Source: an uncultured Bacteroidales bacterium
Lineage (GTDB): Bacteria; Bacteroidota; Bacteroidia; Bacteroidales; P3
Assembly: GCA_900317125.1 (NCBI GenBank)
Contig: ONFR01000029.1
Span: 1-38,187 of the forward strand
Direction of reading: 5' to 3'
Length of the DNA: 38,187 nucleotides
The position numbers and the translations under genes are program-made. Below are positions 8,135-16,226 of the stretch, one piece after another (position 1 is the first letter of the stretch; each line of letters starts with the position of its first letter). Under the pieces are notes generated by a model. It made no database searches. It saw only the letters and a list, made by a program, of their open reading frames with translations, and had not been told where the DNA came from.

Positions 8135-10411
8135 CTATTTCATGCCGCGTTTCACCATTTCCTGGGCGATAAACGAAGCCTCGTCGTCGGCATAGGTGTT
8201 CATGCCGAAACCGGCATCGTAACCCAGCTCCTTGGCGAGCTCATGGCTGATACGGGGACCGCCGCAGATGAGGATAATCTTGTCGCGCAGACCTTCGGCC
8301 TCGAGCATCTCCACCAACTCGGTGAGATTCTTGATGTGGATATCCTTCTGGGTGACCGTCTGCGACACGATAAGTGCATCGGCATGCAGCTCGATACCCT
8401 TGGCAATGAATTCCTCGTTGGGAACTTGGCTGCCGAGGTTATAAGCGTCGATCATATCGTAGCGCTCCAGGCCATAGTGGCCGGCATAGCCTTTCATGTT
8501 CATGATGGCGTCGATACCCACGGTGTGGGCGTCGGTACCAGTGCTGGCACCCACAATGACTATCTTGCGACCGATGTGCTCACGGATATACTCGTCGCAC
8601 TCGTGCATGTCCATCGTGGTCGACTCCACTTTGGGCACATGGATGGTCGAATAGTCGACTGTGTGGGTACAACTGCCATAGCAGTTGAAAAAGGTGAAAC
8701 CTTTGGTCAGCTCCTTGCTGTAAACCACCAACGGATTTTCGAATCCCATCTTTTTCATCAGCTGCTTGGCAGCCTCGACGGCCTCGTCGCCTGCCGGTAC
8801 GGGCAGGGTGAAACTCAACTGGGTCTTCCCGTCGTTCATTGTGTCGCCATAAGGCTTTATTTTGGTAAGGTCTAAGGTTTTGTCGTAATCCTTAGCCTCC
8901 ATCGAATACAATCCTTCACTCATTGTTGTGTGTCCACCGTTCTTGGGACGCTTCACGTTGGCGAATATACCTTTCTCCAAAGCCGTGAACAGACCTTCAC
9001 TCTCCATGGCCTCGAGCAACTGGGTGGCATCGTCGAGAACCTTCTTTGCGCGGTTACGCACAATGCCGTTCTCCTTGAACTCCACCTCTTCGCCAATGTC
9101 CTTCATGTTGTTGAAGATATACTTTGCATTCTCGATACTGAGATAGCGGTCGCTCATGAAGGGGGTATGGATAGCCTCGGTAGGCATACCCAACAGCTGC
9201 AGTCCCTGGTGCGTCCACTGACCGATGATGTTGAAAAGGGCATCCTGGATATGGCCACGGAAGATATTACCTGTCATGAACTTGGTAGGAGGCATGTACT
9301 TCAGCGGGGCTTTCGGGAATATCTCTCGCAGCATCTGAGCCTGTGCCAACTCATAAAGGAACCCGTTCTCGAGCATGGGATCCATCTCGAAAGCGTGGCC
9401 GAGACCCTGCTGCTCCTCAGGTAGTCCGGCAAGAAGAGCAAGCTGCTCGTTGATGAAGTCTGAAGCCAGCACTGTATGAGCCTCCTCGTAGGCGTCAGCG
9501 GTGGTAAGATAGTTATCCTCACCAGTGTTGATGATAACGCCGGCGAAACCATTGATGATACGGCTGAAGTATTGGTCAATCAGCGTGCGCTGCATATTGA
9601 TGTCGCGGAACAGGATTCCGTACAATGCATCGTTGAGCATCACATCCAGTCCTTCCAGAGCACCCATGGCGGCAATCTCGGGCATGCAGAGACCGGAGCA
9701 GTAGTTGCAGAGGCGGATGTAACGACCAACCTCTTCGCCCACCTCGTCCAATGCCTTGCGCATGATGCGGAAGTTCTCCTGTGTGGCAAAGGTGCCGCCG
9801 AAACCTTCGGTGGTGGCGCCATAGGGCACATAGTCCAACAGGCTCTGACCCGTGGTGCGAATGACGGCGATGATGTCAGCACCCTGGCGGGCACCGGCCT
9901 GTGCCTGTACCACATCCTCATAGATATTGCCTGTGGCGACGATGATGTACAGATAGGGCTTGCTACCCTCGCCGATAGTGGCGATATACTCCTCACGGCG
10001 CTGGCGACGGCCACGGATACGGGCGATATTTGCGTCGATATAAGGCTGAAGGGCTTTTGCAATCTCGTCGGCAGCATGTACCAGCAGTTGGGTGATGTCC
10101 AGTTTGCCTGCGCTGATGGCCTCGGCTATGGCCTGCGGGTCTTTACCAGTCTCCAGCACGGCGTTGCCCATGAAAAAGCACACGCCTTGCCCCAGGAGAC
10201 CTTTGCTCTTCAGTTCGTCCACTACCACATTGGGCAGGGGAACCTCATTGTCGTCGATTCCGTCGATGCCCAGCAGACGGCAGATGGTGCGCTCTACGGC
10301 AACGGTGGTGTAATTGCCCACAAAATCCTGCACCTGGTTGGCAATTTTGCGTGCCACACCCCGCGCGTGCTCGACTTTTTCAAAATCAAGTCCTACTTTA
10401 CTCTGTTGCAT
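8135..10411 (-). CDS. kamDE: Lysine 5,6-aminomutase, alpha and beta subunits fused (KamD-KamE)
   Basis: The enzyme moves the terminal amino group of D-lysine or beta-lysine to C5 using adenosylcobalamin and PLP, a step of lysine fermentation to acetate and butyrate. Residues 1 to about 490 match KamD (PLP TIM barrel; IDGIDDNEVPLPN, RTTGQSLLDYVPYGATTEG, RLCNYCSGLCMPEIA). From Met497 (MSEGLYSMEAKDYDKTLDL) the text matches a whole KamE: dimerisation region, then the cobalamin Rossmann domain with GASTGTDAHTVG, the Co-ligand His629, and the PLP Lys640 in MNMKGYAGHYG. The His-Lys spacing of 11 is the one in stand-alone KamE. The fusion has no frameshift: reading is continuous, and only the short KamD tail is missing. 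OraE (ornithine 4,5-aminomutase) has a similar size, but both halves read as Kam. Confidence 0.93.
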   Translation of the reverse strand: MQQSKVGLDFEKVEHARGVARKIANQVQDFVGNYTTVAVERTICRLLGIDGIDDNEVPLPNVVVDELKSKGLLGQGVCFFMGNAVLETGKDPQAIAEAISAGKLDITQLLVHAADEIAKALQPYIDANIARIRGRRQRREEYIATIGEGSKPYLYIIVATGNIYEDVVQAQAGARQGADIIAVIRTTGQSLLDYVPYGATTEGFGGTFATQENFRIMRKALDEVGEEVGRYIRLCNYCSGLCMPEIAAMGALEGLDVMLNDALYGILFRDINMQRTLIDQYFSRIINGFAGVIINTGEDNYLTTADAYEEAHTVLASDFINEQLALLAGLPEEQQGLGHAFEMDPMLENGFLYELAQAQMLREIFPKAPLKYMPPTKFMTGNIFRGHIQDALFNIIGQWTHQGLQLLGMPTEAIHTPFMSDRYLSIENAKYIFNNMKDIGEEVEFKENGIVRNRAKKVLDDATQLLEAMESEGLFTALEKGIFANVKRPKNGGHTTMSEGLYSMEAKDYDKTLDLTKIKPYGDTMNDGKTQLSFTLPVPAGDEAVEAAKQLMKKMGFENPLVVYSKELTKGFTFFNCYGSCTHTVDYSTIHVPKVESTTMDMHECDEYIREHIGRKIVIVGASTGTDAHTVGIDAIMNMKGYAGHYGLERYDMIDAYNLGSQVPNEEFIAKGIELHADALIVSQTVTQKDIHIKNLTELVEMLEAEGLRDKIILICGGPRISHELAKELGYDAGFGMNTYADDEASFIAQEMVKRGMK

Positions 10412-10846
10412 GATAGTTCATTTTCAGTTAGTAATCATTTATATTTCAACCATTAATGTCGGCCGTCTGCCCAGTTGCCGGACAATGGCGGCACAATATT
10501 TCAGACTTGCAAAGTTAATGATTTTTTTGCAATCAGAGACTTTTTATATATAAAAAAATAAAAATATCTTTCCCAATCATCTCCCGACAAGGTTCTGCCA
10601 ATGCCGCAGCGGCATGTCCACCAACTGCTGGGAATAAGAATTCGGCTCCCGCAGTGGCACCTCTCCCCTACCCTGCGTCATCACACTATGACTGCTCGGA
10701 TGCCGCACAACAATACTGGCAATTCCGACCAGATATCCATTGGGGGAAAGAGAAGAAACGGGCCACGCACCATTATCTAACAGTGAGCCGACCCACATTG
10801 GAGCATCTACGTGGGCAGGAAAAGAGAAGGGAAAATCGTCGATGGA
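10412..10846. other. Intergenic region: kamDE promoter and lysozyme 3' flank
   Basis: This gene-free stretch of 435 bp carries the kamDE promoter at its left side and a 16-base perfect palindrome TTTTTATATATAAAAA within 10544-10560. A short ATGCCGC/GCGGCAT hairpin lies near 10600. No convincing intrinsic terminator for the lysozyme gene and no protein-like reading frame were seen. Confidence 0.5.
10510..10517 (-). promoter_or_regulatory. -7 promoter box for the kamDE row
   Basis: On the minus strand this reads TAACTTTG, an exact TAnnTTTG match, followed by the start codon about 100 bp later. A start site near 10503 would leave a leader of about 90 bases. The -33 region is AT-rich without an exact TTTG at the preferred spacing. 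Confidence 0.55.
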
Positions 10847-11584
10847 CTATTGGGCTACCGGTGCGGTGTCGGTGGTGGTCCCAACGGGTTCAACCGTCGG
10901 AGCTGCCTTTTTCTTTTTGGTCGGATGGGGTATCCTGATGTCTTTGAGGCTATGTTTGGAGTGGAACTTGTCGAGGTCGACGTCACCCGCTATGCCTTTC
11001 ACCCGTCCAGTGCGGCTGTACTGCCACAGGGTGAAACGGACTTCGGGATAACCCTCATATTTGGCAACGAAGATGTGGTATTTGGCGTAACGCTTGCCTG
11101 CAAAGTGCTCGCGGTAGACCTTCTCGCTGGTGTATATCATGGGCTTGGCTCCATATTCCTTCTCCATCAGTTCGAGCAGTTTGTCCACACGGGCCATATA
11201 CAGTCGGCCGCTGTGGTGGCCTTCGATGTCGAGCACGGGGATGAGGTCTTGCGACTTCTTGTGGACGAGTGACTTGAAATTGTTGAATTGCTGATAAGCC
11301 GTGGTTTTGCTGCTGTAGACGTGGTAACTACCCACAAGGAGTCCGGCTTTGCGGGCAGCGGCGAGGTTGGTTTTATAGTAGCCGTCGCGGATGGTGGCGC
11401 CTTCGGTGGCACGGATATAGACAAATTTCACCTTTTTGGACTTGGCCACTTTGGTCCAGTTCACCTTGCCCTGGTATTTGGACACGTCGATGCCTTGCGC
11501 TTGTACCCCGGGAAGGAACAGGAGCATAAGCGCAAGGACGACAGTCACGAGCAAAAGGGTGTGCCGGTTACAGTTCGATTTCAT
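10847..11584 (-). CDS. GH25 family lysozyme (secreted muramidase)
   Basis: GH25 enzymes cut the MurNAc-GlcNAc bond of peptidoglycan. An N-terminal signal peptide ends at about LPGVQAQ. The mature protein begins GIDVSKYQGKVNW, the hallmark GH25 start with its active-site Asp, continues with VYIRATEG, contains the catalytic D-x-E in PVLDIEG, and ends the barrel with LWQYSRTGRVKGIAGDVDLDKF. A basic, Pro/Thr-rich tail of about 30 residues follows. The chosen ATG at 11584 gives a normal short n-region; an ATG four codons earlier (11596) is possible. Either start overlaps the end of the ribonuclease gene, so the two are probably co-transcribed. Confidence 0.92.
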   Translation of the reverse strand: MKSNCNRHTLLLVTVVLALMLLFLPGVQAQGIDVSKYQGKVNWTKVAKSKKVKFVYIRATEGATIRDGYYKTNLAAARKAGLLVGSYHVYSSKTTAYQQFNNFKSLVHKKSQDLIPVLDIEGHHSGRLYMARVDKLLELMEKEYGAKPMIYTSEKVYREHFAGKRYAKYHIFVAKYEGYPEVRFTLWQYSRTGRVKGIAGDVDLDKFHSKHSLKDIRIPHPTKKKKAAPTVEPVGTTTDTAPVAQ

Positions 11585-13118
11585 CGCCGGCGGCATTGAA
11601 GAACTTGTAGCTCAGCAGGCCATACGACTCGGAGGGTTTGATGGTGAGTCTGGTTTTGTATTTCCACATCCATTTCAGGCGCACACTGCGCAAGCCCTTG
11701 GTGAGATAGGCATAGACGTAGGGGTGGACGATGATGGTGAGCCGATGTTCGTTTTGCGAGGAGGTGAGGTAGCGCAAATTGGATTCTATCTCGTCGACTA
11801 CAACGAGACTTGACTTGATGGTGCCGGTGCCGTCGCAGAATGGGCATTTCTCTTGCACATCGACTTCGATGGCGGGCCGCACTCTCTGGCGAGTGATTTG
11901 CATCAATCCAAACTTACTGAGGGGCAAGATGGTGTGGCGAGCCTTGTCTCGCGACATCTCGGCACACATTACGTCATACAACTGCTTGCGGTTGTCGGCT
12001 TTCTGCATGTCGATGAAGTCAACGATGATGATGCCGCCCATATCGCGCAGACGAAGCTGGCGGGCGATTTCCTTGGCGGATTCGATATTGACCTGGAGAG
12101 CTGTGTCTTCCTGACCAGTGCCCGCTTTGATATGATTGCCACTGTTTACATCAATGACGTGCATTGCTTCGGTGTGCTCGATGTAGAGGTACACTCCAGA
12201 GCGGATGGTGACGATGCGTCCGAAAGCACGACGAATGTCGCGCAGGACTCCGAACTGTTCGAAAATCGGGGTCTCGAGTTTATAGTGTTTCACTATGTCG
12301 GCCTTCTCGGGAGCCACAGAGGCGATGTATTTTCTGACCTCGTTGTATATGGATTCGTTGTCGACATAGATGGTGTTGAAATCGTCGGTTAGCACGTCCC
12401 GCAACAGTGCCGTGGCGGCACTGAGTTCGGACAACACCTTGGTGGGGCCGGTGATGCGTTTGAGGCTCTCGGTGAGCGATACCCACTGGTCCATGAGCTG
12501 GCGCAGGTCGGCATCGAGTTCGGCCACGTCTTTGCCCTCGGCTATGGTGCGCACAATGACTCCGAAATTGGCAGGCTTGATGCTCTGGATGAGGCGACGT
12601 AATCGCCCGCGTTCTTCCGAGCCTTTGATTTTCTGCGAGATGGATATACGATTGATGAAAGGCGTGAGCACCAGATAACGGCCAGCGAAAGAGATGTCGC
12701 CCGAAAGCTTGGGACCTTTGGTGGAGATGGGCTCCTTGGCCACTTGCCCTATGATGAGTTGCCCGACTTTGAGGACATTGGAGAGGTTGCCGACCTTTTC
12801 GAGGACAGGCTCGATTTTGAAGTTGTTGAGGTTGCGGACGGAGGGGTCGCCGTTCATGGCCAGTTTGACATATTTGGCCAATGAGTTGTAGTTGAGCCCT
12901 AAGTCAAGATAGTGTACAAATCCGTCCTTGTCTTCTCCCACATCGATGAAGGCGGCATTGAGTCCGGGCATGATTTTCCGCACTTTACCGACGTAGATGT
13001 CGCCGACATGGATTTTGTTGCCGGTTTTATCTTTGTGCAACTCTACCAACTGTTTGTCTTCGAGCAAGGCCAGCTGGATGTCGCTGTCGGTGGCGGATAC
13101 GATTAATTCTTTGTTCAT
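11568..13118 (-). CDS. rng: Ribonuclease E/G family protein (Rng)
   Basis: This single-strand-specific endoribonuclease acts in rRNA maturation and mRNA decay. The 516-residue length is that of RNase G, without the long RNase E scaffold tail. It opens with the S1 domain (about residues 38-125: IYVGKVRKIMPGLNAAFIDVG), then the RNase H-like and DNase I-like catalytic core. The metal-binding aspartates lie in VIDVNSG and IIIVDFIDM, and the Zn-link is CPFCDGTG. The start codon lies just beyond a strong terminator hairpin that ends the ribosomal-protein/HU transcript, and no exact -7 box was seen between them. A lysozyme gene overlaps its end. Confidence 0.95.
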   Translation of the reverse strand: MNKELIVSATDSDIQLALLEDKQLVELHKDKTGNKIHVGDIYVGKVRKIMPGLNAAFIDVGEDKDGFVHYLDLGLNYNSLAKYVKLAMNGDPSVRNLNNFKIEPVLEKVGNLSNVLKVGQLIIGQVAKEPISTKGPKLSGDISFAGRYLVLTPFINRISISQKIKGSEERGRLRRLIQSIKPANFGVIVRTIAEGKDVAELDADLRQLMDQWVSLTESLKRITGPTKVLSELSAATALLRDVLTDDFNTIYVDNESIYNEVRKYIASVAPEKADIVKHYKLETPIFEQFGVLRDIRRAFGRIVTIRSGVYLYIEHTEAMHVIDVNSGNHIKAGTGQEDTALQVNIESAKEIARQLRLRDMGGIIIVDFIDMQKADNRKQLYDVMCAEMSRDKARHTILPLSKFGLMQITRQRVRPAIEVDVQEKCPFCDGTGTIKSSLVVVDEIESNLRYLTSSQNEHRLTIIVHPYVYAYLTKGLRSVRLKWMWKYKTRLTIKPSESYGLLSYKFFNAAGDEIEL

Positions 13119-13132
13119 TACATTTCAAAAGA

Positions 13133-13182
13133 AAAACAAATTACACAACTCGATGGACTGCCATCGTTGTGTAATTTGTTTT
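13133..13182 (-). terminator. Intrinsic terminator after the small ribosomal protein gene
   Basis: The arms AACAAATTACACAA (13135-13148) and TTGTGTAATTTGTT (13167-13180) pair perfectly and continue, past a two-base bulge, as CGATGG/CCATCG around a four-base loop. On the minus strand the stem runs into TTTTTCTTTT. It lies 39 bp beyond the stop of the ribosomal-protein gene and only about 15 bp before the rng start codon. Confidence 0.85.
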
Positions 13183-13221
13183 AGATGTTAGATTGTTGTT
13201 TTTAGACAGAAAGAAGTAGCC

Positions 13222-13311
13222 TTACTTCTTCTTATGTCTATTCTTGCGCAGGCGTTTTTTACGCTTGTGCGTAGACATCTTGTGTCTCTTGTGCTTTTTT
13301 CCGTTGGGCAT
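13222..13311 (-). CDS. 29-residue mS38/COX24-like small ribosomal protein
   Basis: The ATG at 13309-13311 opens a frame of 29 codons ending in TAA at 13222. It starts MPNGKKHKRHKMSTHKRKKR and ends NRHKKK; nearly two thirds of the residues are Lys, Arg or His. This is the Bacteroidetes short protein annotated as AURKAIP1/COX24-domain protein, related to mitochondrial mS38 and actinobacterial bS22, which bind the decoding-site region of the small subunit. It sits 18 bp after the HU gene and before a strong terminator, so HU and this protein share a transcript. Its size makes it easy to miss in automated annotation. Confidence 0.88.
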   Translation of the reverse strand: MPNGKKHKRHKMSTHKRKKRLRKNRHKKK

Positions 13312-13329
13312 TTTATAACAATTTAAAGT

Positions 13330-13614
13330 TTACTTTACACTCTTTTTCACGTCGTTGACAAAAGTCTTGGCGGGCTTGAAAGAAGGAATGTTGTGTGCGG
13401 GGATGATGATGGTAGTGTTCTTGGAGATGTTACGACCAGTCTTCTCGGCACGCTTCTTGATGATGAAACTGCCGAATCCGCGCAGGTACACATTCTCGCC
13501 CTCGGAAAGGGACTCTTTTACGACATTCATAAACTCTTCAACAGTGGCCTGGATGGCTACTTTCTCGATACCGGTTTTTTGTGCAATCTGTGCAACAATT
13601 TCTGCCTTTGTCAT
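13330..13614 (-). CDS. HU family DNA-binding protein
   Basis: A nucleoid protein of 94 residues that bends DNA as a dimer. It has the complete HU/IHF fold: helical N-terminus MTKAEIVAQIAQKTGIEKV, then VYLRGFGSFIIKKRAEKTGRN and the PAHNIPSFKPAKTF beta-arm segment. The residue before the arm tip is Ile-Pro, as in many HU proteins. A full promoter (TTTC, 19 bp, TACTTTTG) lies about 65-95 bp upstream. It leads the transcript that also carries the 29-residue ribosomal protein. Confidence 0.95.
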   Translation of the reverse strand: MTKAEIVAQIAQKTGIEKVAIQATVEEFMNVVKESLSEGENVYLRGFGSFIIKKRAEKTGRNISKNTTIIIPAHNIPSFKPAKTFVNDVKKSVK

Positions 13615-13677
13615 ATTGTATAATTCTTTATGATTAATTGTTCAATTATGTTCTCACTTGTGGGTGGAAACGAGTTG

Positions 13678-13708
13678 CAAAAGTACCAAAAAAAATTGAC
13701 ATACGAAA
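13678..13708 (-). promoter_or_regulatory. Promoter of the HU / small ribosomal protein transcript
   Basis: Read on the minus strand, TTTC (13705-13708) and TACTTTTG (13678-13685) are separated by exactly 19 bp, close to the Bacteroidetes TTTG-N19-TAnnTTTG consensus. Transcription would start near 13671, giving a leader of about 57 bases. Confidence 0.75.
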
Positions 13709-13848
13709 GATTTTTTTGCCCCCTTTGTCCTAAAATTCAATTTTTTAAACACAATCCACTGCAACCCAACGCATTACAAAACAACTTTTTTCATCGATTC
13801 GGTGATAATAAATTGAATAATAAGTACTCAAACATGGTGGAGCATGGG

Positions 13849-14712
13849 TTATTTCGATGTCTTTTTTACAAAATAGACAACGAATAAAAGCAGGGCTCCA
13901 ACGGTGCAAAGTACCACCACATGCCACGGCATGGCCAAGGGGTCGATTGGTGCTACGGAAATGATGCCTTTATGATAAAACAGATATAGCACCACGACGA
14001 TGGCATTGTTGAAAAAATGGGCGCAGACATTGACAAGGATGGACCCGGAACAGATGAACAGATAGCCGAGCACAACGCCCATTACGAACCGGGGGACAAG
14101 CCCATAAAGGTCGCCATGGGCCAGGGTGAAAAGCAACGCCGTCACAAGCACTGCTGCATGCTTGTTGCCCCACCAGTCGTGTAAAATCTGCTGAACTCCG
14201 CCTCGGAAAAAGAGCTCCTCACATATCGCCGGTACCAATGCCACAACCAGCAACTGGAGGCAAACATCGCCGAAGGAGGTGAGAGAGAGCAGACGGTCGA
14301 TCATGGCCTGGTTCTTGGAGGTCAACTCACGCGCGTACGTCTCTAATGGACCGAGATTCCAACCATTATTCCACGTGTTTACAACATCGTTGAATGGAGA
14401 GAGAAGCAGCACGATGACCATTGCCACAAACGCCAGCCACCAATACCGGCCCTGAAACCCCAGTTTGAAATATTCTGCAGCATGGGGCTTATACACAATG
14501 GCAAACAGCAACACGGGCAGCAGGAAGGTGAGCAGTTGAGAGACAGCCTGAACTATCAGACCCGGCCGCACACTGCCCTCTCCAGCGGTAGAGGAGGGAA
14601 GCAACATCAGCAGGCCTCCCGACAAGATTAAACAAATAAGGAAAATGAAAAAAAGCCCTAACAGCTGCGAGAAGGGCTTAGCGTCTTGAAAAAAAAGTGA
14701 GATTTTTTTCAT
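13849..14712 (-). CDS. CPBP family intramembrane glutamic endopeptidase (Abi/Rce1-like)
   Basis: This integral membrane protease of 287 residues has about seven to eight hydrophobic segments. The two family motifs are intact: EELFFR with Glu165, Glu166 and Arg170, and F-x3-H with Phe195 and His199 (LLFTLAH). Bacterial members have been linked to bacteriocin self-immunity or to processing of membrane peptides, but no bacteriocin gene lies beside it. The gene starts 15 bp after the end of tRNA-Arg and may be read from the tRNA promoter. Confidence 0.88.
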   Translation of the reverse strand: MKKISLFFQDAKPFSQLLGLFFIFLICLILSGGLLMLLPSSTAGEGSVRPGLIVQAVSQLLTFLLPVLLFAIVYKPHAAEYFKLGFQGRYWWLAFVAMVIVLLLSPFNDVVNTWNNGWNLGPLETYARELTSKNQAMIDRLLSLTSFGDVCLQLLVVALVPAICEELFFRGGVQQILHDWWGNKHAAVLVTALLFTLAHGDLYGLVPRFVMGVVLGYLFICSGSILVNVCAHFFNNAIVVVLYLFYHKGIISVAPIDPLAMPWHVVVLCTVGALLLFVVYFVKKTSK

Positions 14713-14727
14713 GATGAAAGATTCTTG

Positions 14728-14801
14728 TGACCCCGGCGGGATTCAAACCCACGACTTTCGGAACCGGAATCCGACGTTCTATTCAGCTGAACTACGGGGC
14801 C
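14728..14801 (-). tRNA. tRNA-Arg (anticodon CCG)
   Basis: On the minus strand 74 bases fold as a complete cloverleaf: acceptor GGCCCCG with CGGGGTC (one G-T pair), D stem GTTC/GAAC, anticodon stem TCGGA/TCCGA around the loop TTCCGGT, and T stem GTGGG/CCCGC with loop TTTGAAT. The loop gives anticodon CCG, which reads the Arg codon CGG. The discriminator base is A and CCA is not encoded. Confidence 0.95.
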
Positions 14802-14902
14802 TGTCGGTCATAAAACTTAGGGGATAACTAGGTTTCGACGGAATTATTGTGTGACAATGATTATTTTTTTCTTTTTTCATGCCATAGGCAACGATTGGGC
14901 TA

Positions 14903-15382
14903 TCATTCAGGGTAGTGCATATTGGCCGGCGTAATCTGTTCCAACACCTCGTGGAGATATTTTGCCGACTCCCATTTGGCCATGGGGAGGTCGTGGAGGA
15001 GGTAGTTGCCGCAGTCTTTGGGTGCAGCTCCCGGCACCTCTCCCTCATAGTCGGCCACAAACTTAAACGTCTTACGCATGAGGTCTACAATATCTTCGGG
15101 CTGCAGGTCGCCGCGCATCAAAAGATAATTACCCGTCAGACATCCCATTGGTCCCCAATAAATGATACGGTCTGCCCATTCGGGATCGTTACGGAGATAG
15201 GTCGCTGCAAGATGCTCGATAGTGTGGATGGCTCCCTGCCCGAGAACAGGCTCGCGGTTGGGCTCTTTCATGCGGATATCAAAGGTGGTAACCACCTCGC
15301 CGCCCACATTGTCTTTGCGTGAGACATATATGCCGCGCAACAGGCGGAGATGGTCGATAGTGAAGCTGGGTATTGTTTTCAC
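14903..15382 (-). CDS. luxS: S-ribosylhomocysteine lyase (LuxS, AI-2 synthesis)
   Basis: LuxS splits S-ribosylhomocysteine into homocysteine and DPD, the precursor of autoinducer-2. The 159 residues match the family length. The metal site is complete: His53 and His57 in HTIEH and Cys124 in PKDCGNY; the catalytic Cys81 lies in GPMGCLTGNY. The gene follows mtnN by 11 bp, and MtnN makes the LuxS substrate, so the pair forms the full two-step route from S-adenosylhomocysteine. Confidence 0.97.
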   Translation of the reverse strand: MKTIPSFTIDHLRLLRGIYVSRKDNVGGEVVTTFDIRMKEPNREPVLGQGAIHTIEHLAATYLRNDPEWADRIIYWGPMGCLTGNYLLMRGDLQPEDIVDLMRKTFKFVADYEGEVPGAAPKDCGNYLLHDLPMAKWESAKYLHEVLEQITPANMHYPE

Positions 15383-15393
15383 GATATTTTGTT

Positions 15394-16071
15394 TTAATTA
15401 CATTTATGCGGAAGCTGCGACAGGAAACGCTGCATGAAAAGGAACGAGCGTTCACCCATCGAGGCAAGGAATTCGTCCCATTGCTGTTGATGGTTATCGG
15501 TATTGCCTGGTGTGTCGCTGATTACACGGATGCTGAGGAACGGCACCCCGAGTTGGTAACAGGTGTGCGCAATGGCAGCGGACTCCATCTCGCAGGCCAA
15601 CCCTTCGGGGAAACTGGCTTTTATTTTGGAAAGGGCCGCCTTGTCGGTAATAAACTGGTCGCCTGTGCAGATAAGGCCTTCTTTTACGCTCAGGTCTTGC
15701 CCGCTGGCAATGGCCGATGCGCAGTGCAACAGCAACGGGTCGGCGTCGAAACGGGCGGGAAGCCCTTGCACTTGGCCATACTGGTTGCCCATGCCGCACC
15801 ATACATCATGGTACACCGTCTGGCTGCCCACCACCACATCCATCACATTGAGGCTGTCGTCTATGCCGCCGGCAAGTCCCGTGCTGACGATGCAGTCGGG
15901 CCGATGCTCCTGCATCAGGCGCATAGCACCAATGGCTGCATTCACTTTGCCTATCCCGCACTGCCACAAAACCACCTCGTTGCCTGCAACACTCCCCTGT
16001 GGCTGTCCGCCCAGCACATCAAGCATCTTCCGATACTCCACGTCCATGGCGATGATTATCCCTATCTTCAT
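15394..16071 (-). CDS. mtnN: 5'-methylthioadenosine/S-adenosylhomocysteine nucleosidase
   Basis: The enzyme removes adenine from methylthioadenosine and S-adenosylhomocysteine. The 225 residues include the start MKIGIIIAMDVE with Glu12, STGLAGGID, the substrate-binding CEMESAAIAH with the conserved Glu, and RVISDTPG with the proton-donating Asp of the family. It leads the mtnN-luxS operon, with a -7 box about 75 bp upstream. A divergent histidine kinase gene lies on the other side of the promoter. Confidence 0.96.
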   Translation of the reverse strand: MKIGIIIAMDVEYRKMLDVLGGQPQGSVAGNEVVLWQCGIGKVNAAIGAMRLMQEHRPDCIVSTGLAGGIDDSLNVMDVVVGSQTVYHDVWCGMGNQYGQVQGLPARFDADPLLLHCASAIASGQDLSVKEGLICTGDQFITDKAALSKIKASFPEGLACEMESAAIAHTCYQLGVPFLSIRVISDTPGNTDNHQQQWDEFLASMGERSFLFMQRFLSQLPHKCN

Positions 16072-16142
16072 AGTTGTTTCTTAACATTATTATACTGACA
16101 TTGTGCTTTTCCCTCCGTATGGCATTATACGGAAAGCGTCTG

Positions 16143-16150
16143 CAAAGATA
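16143..16150 (-). promoter_or_regulatory. -7 promoter box for mtnN-luxS
   Basis: On the minus strand this reads TATCTTTG, an exact TAnnTTTG match, about 72 bp before the mtnN ATG. A TTTG occurs upstream but with a spacer of 12 rather than 19 bp, so the -33 element is unclear. Confidence 0.55.
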
Positions 16151-16226
16151 GTATTTTTTTTACAAATAATGGCCATTCACAAAATTTTTCTCATTCTGCA
16201 ACGTTATGCAGATTATTGCAATTATT

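Noticed and set aside
8135..10411. Ornithine 4,5-aminomutase (OraE) as an alternative for the fused mutase
   Set aside because: OraE is of similar length, but both halves here read as KamD and KamE, including the KamE start MSEGLYSMEAKDYDK-like text, and no OraS gene is present.
10577..10798. A 73-codon minus-strand frame in the kamDE/lysozyme gap
   Set aside because: It has no recognisable motif, no promoter and mixed composition; it is more likely 3' flank than a gene or gene remnant.
14802..14902. A terminator between luxS and tRNA-Arg
   Set aside because: Only a weak ATTGT-CAC-ACAAT hairpin is present and no T-run follows on the minus strand, so luxS may read into the tRNA or end by other means.
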